The notes under the pieces were generated by a model. It was not told where the DNA came from. It worked only from the letters and a program-made list of their open reading frames with translations, and did no database searches. DNA of 44,263 nucleotides, from positions 1-44,263 of IMG/VR virus record IMGVR_UViG_3300037882_004189; one strand, given 5' to 3'. Positions 33,553 to 40,718 of this stretch are shown piece after piece. The translations under genes and the position numbers were made by a program. Position 1 is the first letter of the stretch. Every line of letters starts with the position of its first letter. The DNA comes from a virus.

Positions 33553-34490
33553 GGAGTTTTCTTTGTAAATGAGCCTCGGAGAAATTGATCGCGGAACTGC
33601 TTGGGCTTGGCACAGATCTCGCGGAACTCACAGCCGCCGTAGTTACCGCAAGCAGTGAGGTTACGAGGGAAGGCGCGTTCGGCATCAGCAGAGTCTTGCC
33701 ACTGAACAAAGTTTTTTCGTGCGCCTGCAGCGATGCCTTGCATTTCCTCGTACCACTCTTCAAGCTGAGGCTCGGAGCGGAAAGTGAAACCGCGCTCGAA
33801 ACGGGTGAAACCAACGGCTATCTGTGCCCCGTCAATGATTGCGCCCTTCACGGGGAGGTTGTAGATAATCTTGCCGACGAAGGTGTACATTGACATCTGA
33901 AGGGATAGGTCAAACTCAGAAAAGAAACGGGCGGAGATTGTTGTGCCTGTTGTTTTCTGATCCATGATGTAGGGATTGTCGGAGTAGGATACGAGGCGGT
34001 CGATGTGGCCGGAGAAAATAAGGTCGTTGTCAACTGGTAGTTTGAACGTGTACTCGACACCTGGTACTCCGTTGGCGAGCATGATCACTGAGGTGGGGTC
34101 GTCTCGGAAATGATCGAAGTACCAAACGATAGTGCGGATAAGGGTCTCGCGAGTTTTAAGATTGTGCATGGACTCCCAAGGTGCGCCTGTGTCAGGGATA
34201 GGATTACCTTCTTCGTCGAGGTCGTACTCCCACGTAGCAATAAGGGCTTCCTTAACGATCTCGATCAGGGCATCGTCGGAGGAAAGTCCTGCGGCGAGAT
34301 GTTTGAAGTAATGCTCAAGCGCGGTTGCGTAGTGGCCGCCGAACTCGAGGTGGACTGATCGGCGGTCGGGTTGCCAACCCTCGATAAGCTTGTAGTAATA
34401 TTTGCGAGGGCAAGTGGCGGCAAGGGATAGGGAGGTTGAGTCCCAACAGAACTGACCGGAGGTGGTGAAGGATTTGCTGACTTGGGTCAA
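33528..34490 (-). CDS. PD-(D/E)XK nuclease with probable Fe-S cluster (Cas4/AddB-like)
   Basis: The 320-aa protein has the PD-(D/E)XK pattern: FGGHYATALEHY (near 50-61), GVEYTF with Glu146, SGHIDRLVSY with Asp164, and MDQKTT with Asp177 and Lys179, followed by QMSMYTF. Four cysteines, 27, 281, 287 and 293 (ATCPRKYYY and TACGNYGGCEFREICAKP), are placed as in Fe-S nucleases of the Cas4/AddB type. A role in processing DNA ends with the nearby Sak4-like and UvrD-like proteins is likely. The start is TTG 34490, overlapping the TGA of the preceding gene. Confidence 0.85.
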   Translation of the reverse strand: MTQVSKSFTTSGQFCWDSTSLSLAATCPRKYYYKLIEGWQPDRRSVHLEFGGHYATALEHYFKHLAAGLSSDDALIEIVKEALIATWEYDLDEEGNPIPDTGAPWESMHNLKTRETLIRTIVWYFDHFRDDPTSVIMLANGVPGVEYTFKLPVDNDLIFSGHIDRLVSYSDNPYIMDQKTTGTTISARFFSEFDLSLQMSMYTFVGKIIYNLPVKGAIIDGAQIAVGFTRFERGFTFRSEPQLEEWYEEMQGIAAGARKNFVQWQDSADAERAFPRNLTACGNYGGCEFREICAKPKQFRDQFLRGSFTKKTPWDPMNNR

Positions 34491-34690
34491 AGGTCTAACC
34501 CTCCTGGGATAAGTTTCGCGGCAAGGGCAGAGACTGCTTTTTGTTTTTCGGTAGGCGCTTTTACTTTACCTGCTGTAACGCTGCCAAGGACAAAAGAAGC
34601 ACGGCGTTTGCGCATTTCGCATACAATGGAGGAAATATCTTCTTTGGTAAGTTTAAGAGGGTCGGTCGCAAAGATCTGGGCAATGTCCAT
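34487..34690 (-). CDS. Small hypothetical protein, 67 aa
   Basis: This 67-aa basic helical protein (LTKEDISSIVCEMRKRRASFVLG) is unrecognised. Its TAATG and TTGA overlaps with both neighbours indicate strict coupling in the recombination operon. A small DNA-binding accessory to the nuclease is possible. Confidence 0.6.
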   Translation of the reverse strand: MDIAQIFATDPLKLTKEDISSIVCEMRKRRASFVLGSVTAGKVKAPTEKQKAVSALAAKLIPGGLDL

Positions 34691-34872
34691 TAGATTTCTA
34701 CCTCTATGTTTATCTGTTGAGTGTTCTTATCTTTGTTTTCTTTGACGTAGCGGCGCACGAGGGTGCGGATAACTTTAGCTGCCCCGAGCTGTGGAAACAT
34801 TCGCTGAATACAGTCGAAGTCGCCCTCGTAAAGGTTCAGTGTATGTTTTTGTATTGGCTCAATCTCTTTCAT
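34690..34872 (-). CDS. Small protein, ribbon-helix-helix-like, 60 aa
   Basis: The order HTLNLYEGDFDCIQRMFPQLGAAKVIRTLVRRYVKEN resembles a ribbon-helix-helix repressor: a short strand then two helices ending in a basic stretch. The match is by shape, not by a definite motif. AAGGAG lies about 7 nt before ATG 34872, within the end of the previous gene. A regulator or plasmid-type accessory is possible. Confidence 0.5.
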   Translation of the reverse strand: MKEIEPIQKHTLNLYEGDFDCIQRMFPQLGAAKVIRTLVRRYVKENKDKNTQQINIEVEI

Positions 34873-35071
34873 TAGAGGGCTCCTTCCTGATTAGGAAAAG
34901 TTCATTCGGGCTTATTGGGGAAGGCACGAGTGAGATGTTACCGAACTCCGCTGGCCTTGCGCGGATGATGGAGTAAAGCGCAGAACGGAGTTTGGTAATA
35001 TCATCTGTCTTTACGATGATACCAAGCGGAGTTGAAGCCGCTCGGTAAAGAAATTCTGTGAGGTCAGTCAA
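34859..35071 (-). CDS. Small hypothetical protein, 70 aa
   Basis: The 70-aa protein (STPLGIIVKTDDITKLRSALYSIIRARPAEFGNISLV) looks like a compact alpha/beta domain and is not recognised. The only available start is TTG 35071, which overlaps the HIRAN gene stop by 8 nt. Coupled translation is the likely reason a weak start suffices. Confidence 0.55.
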   Translation of the reverse strand: MTDLTEFLYRAASTPLGIIVKTDDITKLRSALYSIIRARPAEFGNISLVPSPISPNELFLIRKEPSNERD

Positions 35072-35363
35072 AGTGATTAAACTCTATTTGTGCGGATAGA
35101 GGGGTGCGCTTGGAGAAGATTGTGGCGCGGTATGTCTCATCGTTGCGAGCGTCGTCGTCGAGTAAAGGAGCTAGTTCTTTTGCCTCTTTACTTGTGATGA
35201 AACCAAGGTGGTTGTTATCTGCGTCGATAACTTTAATCGCGTTGCTGTCGTACTCGTTTTCTGGATCTCGAATGAGGAATACTTCATCGCCCTCTGCGAG
35301 ATCTTTTACTAAAAGTTTTTCTTCAAGGGTACGGTGGCTGACGCCGACGAGGGTGAGGATCAT
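35064..35363 (-). CDS. HIRAN-domain protein, single domain
   Basis: The 99-aa protein is almost entirely a HIRAN domain: LVGVSHRTLEEKLLVKDLAEGDEVFLIRDPENEYDSNAIKVI followed by NHLGFITSKEAKELAPLLD. In helicases such as HLTF this domain binds 3' DNA ends at stalled forks. Free-standing HIRAN proteins occur in phages and bacteria and may target partner enzymes to DNA ends. It sits between recombination genes and two tandem hairpins. Confidence 0.85.
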   Translation of the reverse strand: MILTLVGVSHRTLEEKLLVKDLAEGDEVFLIRDPENEYDSNAIKVIDADNNHLGFITSKEAKELAPLLDDDARNDETYRATIFSKRTPLSAQIEFNHFD

Positions 35364-35463
35364 TAGAGGGGGACTCCGTTAAGGGGGGTGAAATCGTTGC
35401 CGGATTACTGTTCCATCCGGCGTAAGTCACACAAGGATAAGGGGGTAACCTTGTGAAGGACGG
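35364..35463. other. Intergenic gap with two strong hairpins
   Basis: Two perfect 7-bp stems lie in tandem: GCCGGAT with ATCCGGC (35398-35420 region) and CACAAGG with CCTTGTG (35430-35456 region). Neither is followed by T residues on the coding strand. They would form in the leader of the HIRAN mRNA and could stabilise or regulate it. Confidence 0.6.
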
Positions 35464-35970
35464 TTAGAGCTGCAAGGCACCTGAAAGAGAATTAAGGCGA
35501 TCTTTTTTATCTGCAATTGCTTGACGTGCAGCTTCTAGAACTTGCTCGGAGGTAGCAACGCTGTTGATCTGTGCCTCGATTTTTGCATCCCACTCTTCCG
35601 CAGTCATATTGGCGGGCACAGACTTAAAGTTGCGGCCGCTCTTTTGTAGGTGGTCAAGGATCACAGCTTTAGCAATTGCACGAGCTTCGCGTTCTACTGG
35701 ATCGAGGCGAGTAGCTGCTCCACCTGTTCCACCGATACGGAATGCGTACTCAGCGTCGTACGCAGCGACTTTCTCGATAACGGCGATGATCGCTTCTTCT
35801 GAGTCTAGCTCGTAAGCTTCTTTAACTGCTTTTGCAACGTTGTTGCGAATGTTCTCGTGACGGAGTTGGTTAAGCGCGTTTGCTTCTGCTGCGTTAAGAA
35901 CGTGGCCTTCGTTGTAGGGTGATGAAAGTTCAAATGATTGGCCGGAGATGATTACTGTCTTGGTTGTCAT
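35464..35970 (-). CDS. Conserved phage protein of unknown function, 168 aa
   Basis: The segment SPYNEGHVLNAAEANALNQLRHENIRNNVAKAVKEA is one I associate with conserved podovirus and siphovirus proteins of unknown function located among replication genes. The rest is helical and acidic, with no membrane segment. It has its own leader with a candidate promoter and a copy of the 33-bp repeat 90 nt upstream, suggesting strong or regulated expression. Confidence 0.65.
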   Translation of the reverse strand: MTTKTVIISGQSFELSSPYNEGHVLNAAEANALNQLRHENIRNNVAKAVKEAYELDSEEAIIAVIEKVAAYDAEYAFRIGGTGGAATRLDPVEREARAIAKAVILDHLQKSGRNFKSVPANMTAEEWDAKIEAQINSVATSEQVLEAARQAIADKKDRLNSLSGALQL

Positions 35971-36007
35971 TGTTTTAATCCTTTATAGGTTTGGGTTGGT
36001 AACGAAT

Positions 36008-36038
36008 TTAATATTGCATAGTCTCAAACGAATGTAAA
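36008..36038 (-). promoter_or_regulatory. Candidate promoter for the gene at 35464-35970
   Basis: On the minus strand TTTACA (36033-36038) and TATTAA (36008-36013) are 19 bp apart, a little long for sigma70. The 33-bp repeat copy 3 lies about 20 bp upstream of the -35. Confidence 0.4.
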
Positions 36039-36059
36039 GAACTATTTTAGAGGAGTTTG

Positions 36060-36092
36060 GTATGGTTGGTTCAACCGTTGAACGATACATAC
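36060..36092. repeat. 33-bp inverted repeat, copy 3
   Basis: It aligns to copy 2 at 27 of 33 positions with no gaps. Its centre GTTCAACCGTTGAAC (36069-36083) is a perfect 7+1+7 inverted repeat. It abuts the helicase stop codon. Confidence 0.7.
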
Positions 36093-37538
36093 TCAACTGG
36101 GTTCTAGTTGAAACCCTTCCGAGGTGATGTAGGTTAGGGTTTCTTTCGCACGGGTCTGGATGACGTAGCGGAGGTTACCGTCCTGACCAGTGTCGCGCAA
36201 AAGATCTTGGTTGAGGAAGAACACGTGAGAGAACTCAAGGCCTTTCGCTTTGTGACCAGTCATTAACTCGATTGGACCTGACATAGAGAAGAGGTTCTGT
36301 GCTTTTGTCACAGCCCCGCCGAGGGTTGTTTCGCCCTCGAAGAAGATGCGGATACACTCGGCTTGATCGCGGATCGACGCGGGGTCTCGGACTTTCTTTA
36401 GCCTTCCCTTGAGCCAACGTTCTCGTTTTTTCTCTGCCTCTTCGATCGGAAGGGAGGCAGAGCCGAAGCGGTTCATTATGGTAAGAAGGGTTTTGCCGAG
36501 ATCGTTGCCCACGAGTTTAGGGTAGCGTCCTGCGCGTATAAGTTTAATAGCGAGGGAAAAAAGTGGGGCGTTGTTTCGGCAAATTATGGCGACTTCGGAA
36601 GAAGGGAGGTGGGAAGCGTTCCAAAAATCGAGGGTGGTGACTTCGCCTTGCTTTGCCCACTCAGGGTAGAGCATGTGGGGAGCTCGCCAACGTGCGGTCT
36701 CGACGATAGAGACGGGGCAACGGAAGGAGATGGAAAGTATTAGCTCGCGCATGGAAAAGGTTTTCTTTAGCTCACGCATGGAAGAAGCGTGGGCGCCTCG
36801 GAAACCGTAGATGGCCTGACACTCGTCGCCTACGGCTATTAGACGTTTCTTACAGAACTTCCGCATGAAGGCGTGGTTGAGGGAGGAAAGATCTTGCGCC
36901 TCGTCGATGAGGACGAGGGGGTACTGGGGAAGGGAACAAGGGAAGCAGGTGGGCATGAGGATCTGGTCGTTGAAGTCGATGATGCCCTCGAAGGAACGCT
37001 GGATGGATTGGATCGAGGCGTCGCGGATTAGTTGGCGCTGAAGGGGGGTGAACTCTATGTCAAGGTGGGAGTCGAAGAACTCCTGGTCGTCAAGAAGAGG
37101 CTTGGCTTTGGGGAACTCGTTGTCGGGGATGTAGCCGGCGGTTTTGCCTGACTCGATGGCACGGAGCATGTCGGGGAAGGCTTCGAAGTTTTCCTCTTTT
37201 TCTTCTGGGGTTAGGAGGTTTAGAAGGGCGGTGAGGATCTCGTAGTTCTTCTTCGTGTTGAGGGTGAGGCGGGTTCCAAGGGTTTGTCCCCATGCCCCGT
37301 GCCCGAGGGCGTTGAGGGTCTTTGACTCACAGTTGGCAGGTAAGCGCACGCGCATCTCATCGGCAATCTTCTTGTTGAAAGAGAGGCATAGGATGGAGGT
37401 CTTGCGCAGGGCTTGGGCGACAAGGAGAAGGGTTGAGGTCTTGGCTGCCCCTGCAAGGGCGGAGATGAGGAGGTTGTCCTCGGTCTCAACCGCCGCCTCG
37501 ACTATGGCAAGTTGTTCAGCTGTGGGAGTGAAGGTCAT
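36093..37538 (-). CDS. UvrD/Rep-like superfamily 1 DNA helicase
   Basis: The 481-aa enzyme has motif I SALAGAAKTST (26-36), motif Ia SILCLSFNKK, motif II VLIDEAQDLSS (near 207-217), motif III AVGDECQAIYGFRGA and motif VI VIQTRAKETLTYI. It should translocate 3' to 5' on ssDNA in replication or recombination. It is shorter than bacterial UvrD, as phage versions are. Start ATG 37538 overlaps the upstream stop. Confidence 0.88.
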   Translation of the reverse strand: MTFTPTAEQLAIVEAAVETEDNLLISALAGAAKTSTLLLVAQALRKTSILCLSFNKKIADEMRVRLPANCESKTLNALGHGAWGQTLGTRLTLNTKKNYEILTALLNLLTPEEKEENFEAFPDMLRAIESGKTAGYIPDNEFPKAKPLLDDQEFFDSHLDIEFTPLQRQLIRDASIQSIQRSFEGIIDFNDQILMPTCFPCSLPQYPLVLIDEAQDLSSLNHAFMRKFCKKRLIAVGDECQAIYGFRGAHASSMRELKKTFSMRELILSISFRCPVSIVETARWRAPHMLYPEWAKQGEVTTLDFWNASHLPSSEVAIICRNNAPLFSLAIKLIRAGRYPKLVGNDLGKTLLTIMNRFGSASLPIEEAEKKRERWLKGRLKKVRDPASIRDQAECIRIFFEGETTLGGAVTKAQNLFSMSGPIELMTGHKAKGLEFSHVFFLNQDLLRDTGQDGNLRYVIQTRAKETLTYITSEGFQLEPS

Positions 37539-37738
37539 TTCTTAAATCTTTCTCGTAAAAGGTGCTCGAGCTTTGCTACTTCGGCGATGGCGGTTTGAAC
37601 CTGGTTGAGGATCTCAACGGAGGCAAGCTTACTGCTTCCTGCTTTGTCTATCTCTATTATTTTTAGAAAGAGACGACATGCGCCAATCTTCCCGTTAAAC
37701 TCCCAGCGGGCAAGGCGGGCTTCTTGTTCTTTGGTCAT
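37535..37738 (-). CDS. Small hypothetical helical protein, 67 aa
   Basis: A 67-aa helical protein with a leucine-rich C-terminal helix (ILNQVQTAIAEVAKLEHLLRERFKK). Its start and stop overlap both neighbours by ATGA-type junctions. No family is recognised; it may pair with the helicase encoded directly behind it. Confidence 0.6.
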   Translation of the reverse strand: MTKEQEARLARWEFNGKIGACRLFLKIIEIDKAGSSKLASVEILNQVQTAIAEVAKLEHLLRERFKK

Positions 37739-38046
37739 GAGCGAGCTCTTTCTGTAAGCGCTGCGTGAAGGGCTTCGTAAGTTGAAGCGTGAAGAAGGTT
37801 GAAACCTACTGGTGAATTAGGATACCATTGTGCAGTCCAAATAGAATTTGTGGTTATACATTTCTGGTATTCTTCAGGTGAAACAAAAAATTTTTTGCTG
37901 TAGTAACGGTAAGCTTCTTCTTTTTTTGCATCGTAATTTAAAGTTTGTTCAGCATTAAGATAGTTTGAGGCCTCCTCGTTCCAACTAATTTTTAAGTTAG
38001 AGAATGTACCAACACACAGACAGTTTTTTATTTCTTCAAGAGTCAT
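37735..38046 (-). CDS. Hypothetical protein, 103 aa
   Basis: The 103-aa protein is rich in Tyr, Asn and Lys (SNYLNAEQTLNYDAKKEEAYRYYSKKF) and unrecognised. ATG 38046 gives an ATGA overlap with the gene upstream; ATG 38067 is also possible. Its base composition is more A+T-rich than its neighbours, which may mark recent acquisition. Confidence 0.55.
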   Translation of the reverse strand: MTLEEIKNCLCVGTFSNLKISWNEEASNYLNAEQTLNYDAKKEEAYRYYSKKFFVSPEEYQKCITTNSIWTAQWYPNSPVGFNLLHASTYEALHAALTERARS

Positions 38047-38309
38047 GAGCGGTTCTCTAAAAGCCATGCTTCGAGGCCTGGGTCGGTTATTGCCCCGCCG
38101 ATGTGGAGGGATATAGCTATTCCTTTCGGTCTGTTTTTGCTGTAGTAGTCGACCTCTACTTTTAAAGGGCTAAATAACTCAACCCCTGCACAAAAAGCAA
38201 GAAGGGTTGTTAAGGAGCTCGCGAGGTTCTCAGCTGAGTAGGAAATAAGGGCGGGGTAATAGTTGCCAGTAGGGGGGACAAAACGAACGTGTGAGTAGAA
38301 AGTTTGCAT
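38043..38309 (-). CDS. Hypothetical protein, 88 aa
   Basis: An 88-aa protein with alternating strands and helices (FYSHVRFVPPTGNYYPALISY, VEVDYYSKNRPKGIAISLHIGG). No family is recognised. AAAGGA precedes the ATG, and the stop is coupled to the next gene. Confidence 0.55.
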   Translation of the reverse strand: MQTFYSHVRFVPPTGNYYPALISYSAENLASSLTTLLAFCAGVELFSPLKVEVDYYSKNRPKGIAISLHIGGAITDPGLEAWLLENRS

Positions 38310-38322
38310 GGCGGGAGTTCCT

Positions 38323-38598
38323 TTACCAGGTTAAATAAGCTTTTACGATGCGGAGATCATCAACCTTGCGGTCGGTTTTTTCCTCGATGGTTAAGTACGG
38401 GGCAGTTGGTTTGTGGGAGGTAACAAGTACGCCTGTTTCCCACAGGGTTTTACTTCGGCTTGCTGCGCTTTTGGAGGAGAAAACACGGGGTTTTATTTTT
38501 GAAGATTGTCCTTCAGGGTTCCACCTAGTCATGCCCTCGCGGAGAAGGGGCAGGAAATTGCCTGTAGCACGGTGGAGGAGAAGGTAGACACGGATCAT
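38323..38598 (-). CDS. Hypothetical basic protein, 91 aa
   Basis: A 91-aa basic protein starting MIRVYLLLHRATGNFLPLL, with the middle rich in Ser, Lys and Arg. It resembles small phage proteins of unknown function of the kind found in early regions. AAGGAGCCACC before the ATG is a strong site. Confidence 0.55.
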   Translation of the reverse strand: MIRVYLLLHRATGNFLPLLREGMTRWNPEGQSSKIKPRVFSSKSAASRSKTLWETGVLVTSHKPTAPYLTIEEKTDRKVDDLRIVKAYLTW

Positions 38599-38607
38599 GG
38601 TGGCTCC

Positions 38608-38865
38608 TTAAAGATCGAGGTCAAAGTTAAAAGTTAACTTAGCAGGTGGCGTCCAGGGTGGCGGGCGAAGGGCTTCATGAGCTCGAACGAATGCTTCACA
38701 CTCCGCCCAGGTTCCGATGTGGATTAGTTGCATTGCGCTAGCGCTGTTAGCGTGTCCGTACTGGAAAAGCGCGAAGTTGCCCGACGAAAGGAGGAGGATG
38801 TTGGATTGGTTGGAGTATATTTTCTTGTGGGCTTCGATTTCATCAGGGGTCAAGGGCGTTACCAT
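38608..38865 (-). CDS. Hypothetical protein, 85 aa
   Basis: An 85-aa protein with a compact alpha/beta look (NILLLSSGNFALFQYGHANSASAMQLIHIGTWAECEAFVRAHEAL) and a Pro-rich then acidic C-terminus. It is not recognised. It overlaps the preceding gene by 7 nt with a weak GGAAAG site. Confidence 0.55.
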   Translation of the reverse strand: MVTPLTPDEIEAHKKIYSNQSNILLLSSGNFALFQYGHANSASAMQLIHIGTWAECEAFVRAHEALRPPPWTPPAKLTFNFDLDL

Positions 38866-39089
38866 TCATCTTTCCACACCTGATAATTGTGAGTATCAAC
38901 AATTTGCACCCATTCTCGGCGTTCTTCCTGTTCTAGTCTTTTTGCACGGCGTCTTGCATACTTCAGTGTAAAGCAGGCACTGTCAAAATTATGAAAACCT
39001 CCTGTGCTTGCCATTGGATCAGGTCGAGCTGCAAATACCCAGTATCTAGGAATAAGGTCGGGTTCTTTTTTCTTGAAAAAATTAAACAT
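38859..39089 (-). CDS. Hypothetical protein, 76 aa
   Basis: The start at 39089 (MFNFFKKKEPDLIPRYWVF) is set by AAAGGA 8 nt upstream; the longer open frame to 39335 runs through another gene. The 76-aa product is basic with many Arg (LKYARRRAKRLEQEERREW). It is unrecognised. Confidence 0.6.
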   Translation of the reverse strand: MFNFFKKKEPDLIPRYWVFAARPDPMASTGGFHNFDSACFTLKYARRRAKRLEQEERREWVQIVDTHNYQVWKDEW

Positions 39090-39100
39090 TTTATTTCCTT

Positions 39101-39448
39101 TTAAATGATAATACCTAGGCTTTGGCGGAGAGCCTCGACCTCGGGATCGAACTTCGGTGTGTTGTACTCGACGATTAAGCCCATACTTTCTGGTGTCTGA
39201 ATGTCTACGAAGCAGACGTTTTCTTCGACACGGATTGAAAGGGAGTCGTAGGGGGTCGGGACTGGGGGAACAGGATTGTCGGCGTTGAGTTCGCCCCAGA
39301 GGACTTTGCGGAAGTGATAGGCACGCTGTCGCCAACGAATAGCTTTGCCGCGCGTTTCGGCAGTGATCTTTGCTCCGTTGGTGGAAAGCGCTCCGTCGAA
39401 GATCTCTTTCACATCAGCGAAGCGAGAGGAATGTTTTGCGAGGGACAT
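39101..39448 (-). CDS. Hypothetical protein, 115 aa
   Basis: ATG 39448 (MSLAKHSSRFADVKEIFDG) follows AAAGGAG; an ATG at 39493 would overlap the preceding gene. The 115-aa protein has a basic helical half (TRGKAIRWRQRAYHFRKVL) and a beta-like C-terminal half. No family is recognised. Confidence 0.6.
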   Translation of the reverse strand: MSLAKHSSRFADVKEIFDGALSTNGAKITAETRGKAIRWRQRAYHFRKVLWGELNADNPVPPVPTPYDSLSIRVEENVCFVDIQTPESMGLIVEYNTPKFDPEVEALRQSLGIII

Positions 39449-39462
39449 TAAGAGGGACTCCT

Positions 39463-39741
39463 TTAAAGACTGATTTCGAAGTTGGAAAAGCAAATTGCAG
39501 GGCGGGAGGCGGGTTTTTGACTCTTGTGTTTCTTAACTTGTTGGCGCAGCATAATATCAACCATAGATTGTAGCGGGCGGGATGGCGTGGCGATTTTGTG
39601 GACTGGAATAGTTTTCCGCGCCATTAAAAGGGAGTGGATGAACTGTAATCCTTGGATGTTGTTTAAGACTTCGATAGTGTGGCCGGACTCGTCGGTGAGG
39701 GAGAAATTACCGCTGGCGGCTAGGTCGAGGGATAGTGGCAT
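39463..39741 (-). CDS. Hypothetical protein, 92 aa
   Basis: A 92-aa protein with a basic C-terminal half (MLRQQVKKHKSQKPASRP). AAAGGAG before ATG 39741 is strong, and a TATAAT promoter lies about 25 bp further upstream, so it may be expressed apart from the genes before it. Function unknown. Confidence 0.6.
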   Translation of the reverse strand: MPLSLDLAASGNFSLTDESGHTIEVLNNIQGLQFIHSLLMARKTIPVHKIATPSRPLQSMVDIMLRQQVKKHKSQKPASRPAICFSNFEISL

Positions 39742-39766
39742 CGGTGGTCTCCTTTTCTGTTGTGTT

Positions 39767-39795
39767 ATTATACCTTAGGCTGTTAAAGAAGTAAA
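39767..39795 (-). promoter_or_regulatory. Internal sigma70-like promoter
   Basis: On the minus strand TTTACT (39790-39795) is followed after 17 bp by a perfect TATAAT (39767-39772). It would restart transcription into the gene at 39463-39741 and beyond. Confidence 0.6.
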
Positions 39796-39890
39796 GTAAG
39801 AAGTTTTCCTGAAAGAAAGATTATCAGGGCGGTGAAGGGGATGCCGATCCAGATGAAGGACTCGGCAGGGAGGGAGAATTTCTTTTTCAT
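39783..39890 (-). CDS. Small single-span membrane protein, 35 aa
   Basis: A 35-codon frame starts at ATG 39890, which overlaps the TGA of the gene before it (ATGA). It reads MKKKFSLPAESFIWIGIPF and then a hydrophobic run ending KLLTLLL. Three Lys before a membrane segment suggest a cytoplasmic N-terminus. The ATGA junction and membrane character make a real gene likely; a host-membrane effect is possible. Confidence 0.55.
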   Translation of the reverse strand: MKKKFSLPAESFIWIGIPFTALIIFLSGKLLTLLL

Positions 39891-40180
39891 TTTTTTATTA
39901 CTTCTCTATCGGCTAAGAGCACGGAATTAACAATCCCTACAAAAGCTTTTGCCTGCATGAGGACGTCTTGCCCACCCTCATCAAGTGGGAGGCTCTCCAT
40001 TTCAGATATGCAGGCTTTCAAAGCTTTTTGGCATCTGTTCGCTTTGTCATGCTCTTTGTTAAATAGTTCAAATATAGAGATCGCCGTGTCCTCGTCCATA
40101 AATGGACTTATCTGGGCGCCGTCCAACATAATGCAGCCCTGCCTAAGACTTGTTGATTTTTGGAATTTTATTTTGAGCAT
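39887..40180 (-). CDS. Hypothetical protein, 97 aa
   Basis: ATG 40180 (MLKIKFQKSTSLRQGC) has AGAGGA 7 nt upstream; ATG 40225, joined by ATGA to a 19-codon frame, is an alternative. The 97-aa protein is helical and acidic in its C-terminal two thirds. It is unrecognised. Confidence 0.6.
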   Translation of the reverse strand: MLKIKFQKSTSLRQGCIMLDGAQISPFMDEDTAISIFELFNKEHDKANRCQKALKACISEMESLPLDEGGQDVLMQAKAFVGIVNSVLLADREVIKK

Positions 40181-40221
40181 TACAAATCCTCTGAATTTAA
40201 TATTTATTATCTCACGCAATC

Positions 40222-40281
40222 TCATGCACGCAAAGCCATTACAATAACTTGCACAGCCTCTTTTTTAATTGTAACAGTCAT
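40222..40281 (-). CDS. Possible 19-codon peptide or leader
   Basis: The frame MTVTIKKEAVQVIVMALRA starts at ATG 40281, overlapping the TGA of the gene before it, and its own stop overlaps ATG 40225. It may be a coupling leader rather than a functional protein, or the pattern may be chance. Confidence 0.25.
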   Translation of the reverse strand: MTVTIKKEAVQVIVMALRA

Positions 40282-40718
40282 CACTTCACCTCGCGTTGCA
40301 AGGCGGTGGATATTAAATACCTGAGCCTATCTTTAAATTCTGTTCTGTTTGTATCATATATTGGGCGTAAGTTTTCTTTTTGCAAGAAAGAATTAGCCTG
40401 TTCGAACCCTATTTCACTGATGATGAGAGGTTTGTCTTTTTCCGCGCTATAAAACTCTCTGAATTTTTCCACGCCAAGCTGGGTCAGTATGTAAAGTTTT
40501 TGGGTGTGCGCAGGTTTTTCCACGTATCTTTTTCTAAAGTACATTCTCGAAAGAGTGTTTCGAATAAGCTGAATGGATTTCGGCGTAACTTCTTCTATGA
40601 TTTTTAATTCTACGGCTTTTTTCACAACCTCGCCTTCAGTAAACCAATAAATTGGTTTACTAGCTGCAAAGCCAACTGTTAAAATACAAGCCTCCAAAGA
40701 GTGTAATTTACTCATCAA
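40281..40718 (-). CDS. Hypothetical protein, winged-helix-like, 145 aa
   Basis: The 145-aa protein carries KSIQLIRNTLSRMYFRKRYVEKPAHTQKLYILTQLGVEKFREF, a layout like a winged-helix DNA-binding domain (helix, recognition helix, wing, then TQLG). This is by shape only. It could regulate phage or host promoters. It is ATGA-coupled to the gene before it; ATG 40718 or 40715 may be the start. Confidence 0.5.
   Translation of the reverse strand: MMSKLHSLEACILTVGFAASKPIYWFTEGEVVKKAVELKIIEEVTPKSIQLIRNTLSRMYFRKRYVEKPAHTQKLYILTQLGVEKFREFYSAEKDKPLIISEIGFEQANSFLQKENLRPIYDTNRTEFKDRLRYLISTALQREVK

Noticed and set aside
35364-35463. tRNA-like or riboswitch-like RNA in the hairpin gap
   Set aside because: No acceptor stem, T-arm or CCA end can be drawn, and no known riboswitch core was seen.
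36235-37545. Open frames rich in Arg and Pro overlapping the helicase gene
   Set aside because: They result from the codon bias of the helicase, whose motifs are all present in order.
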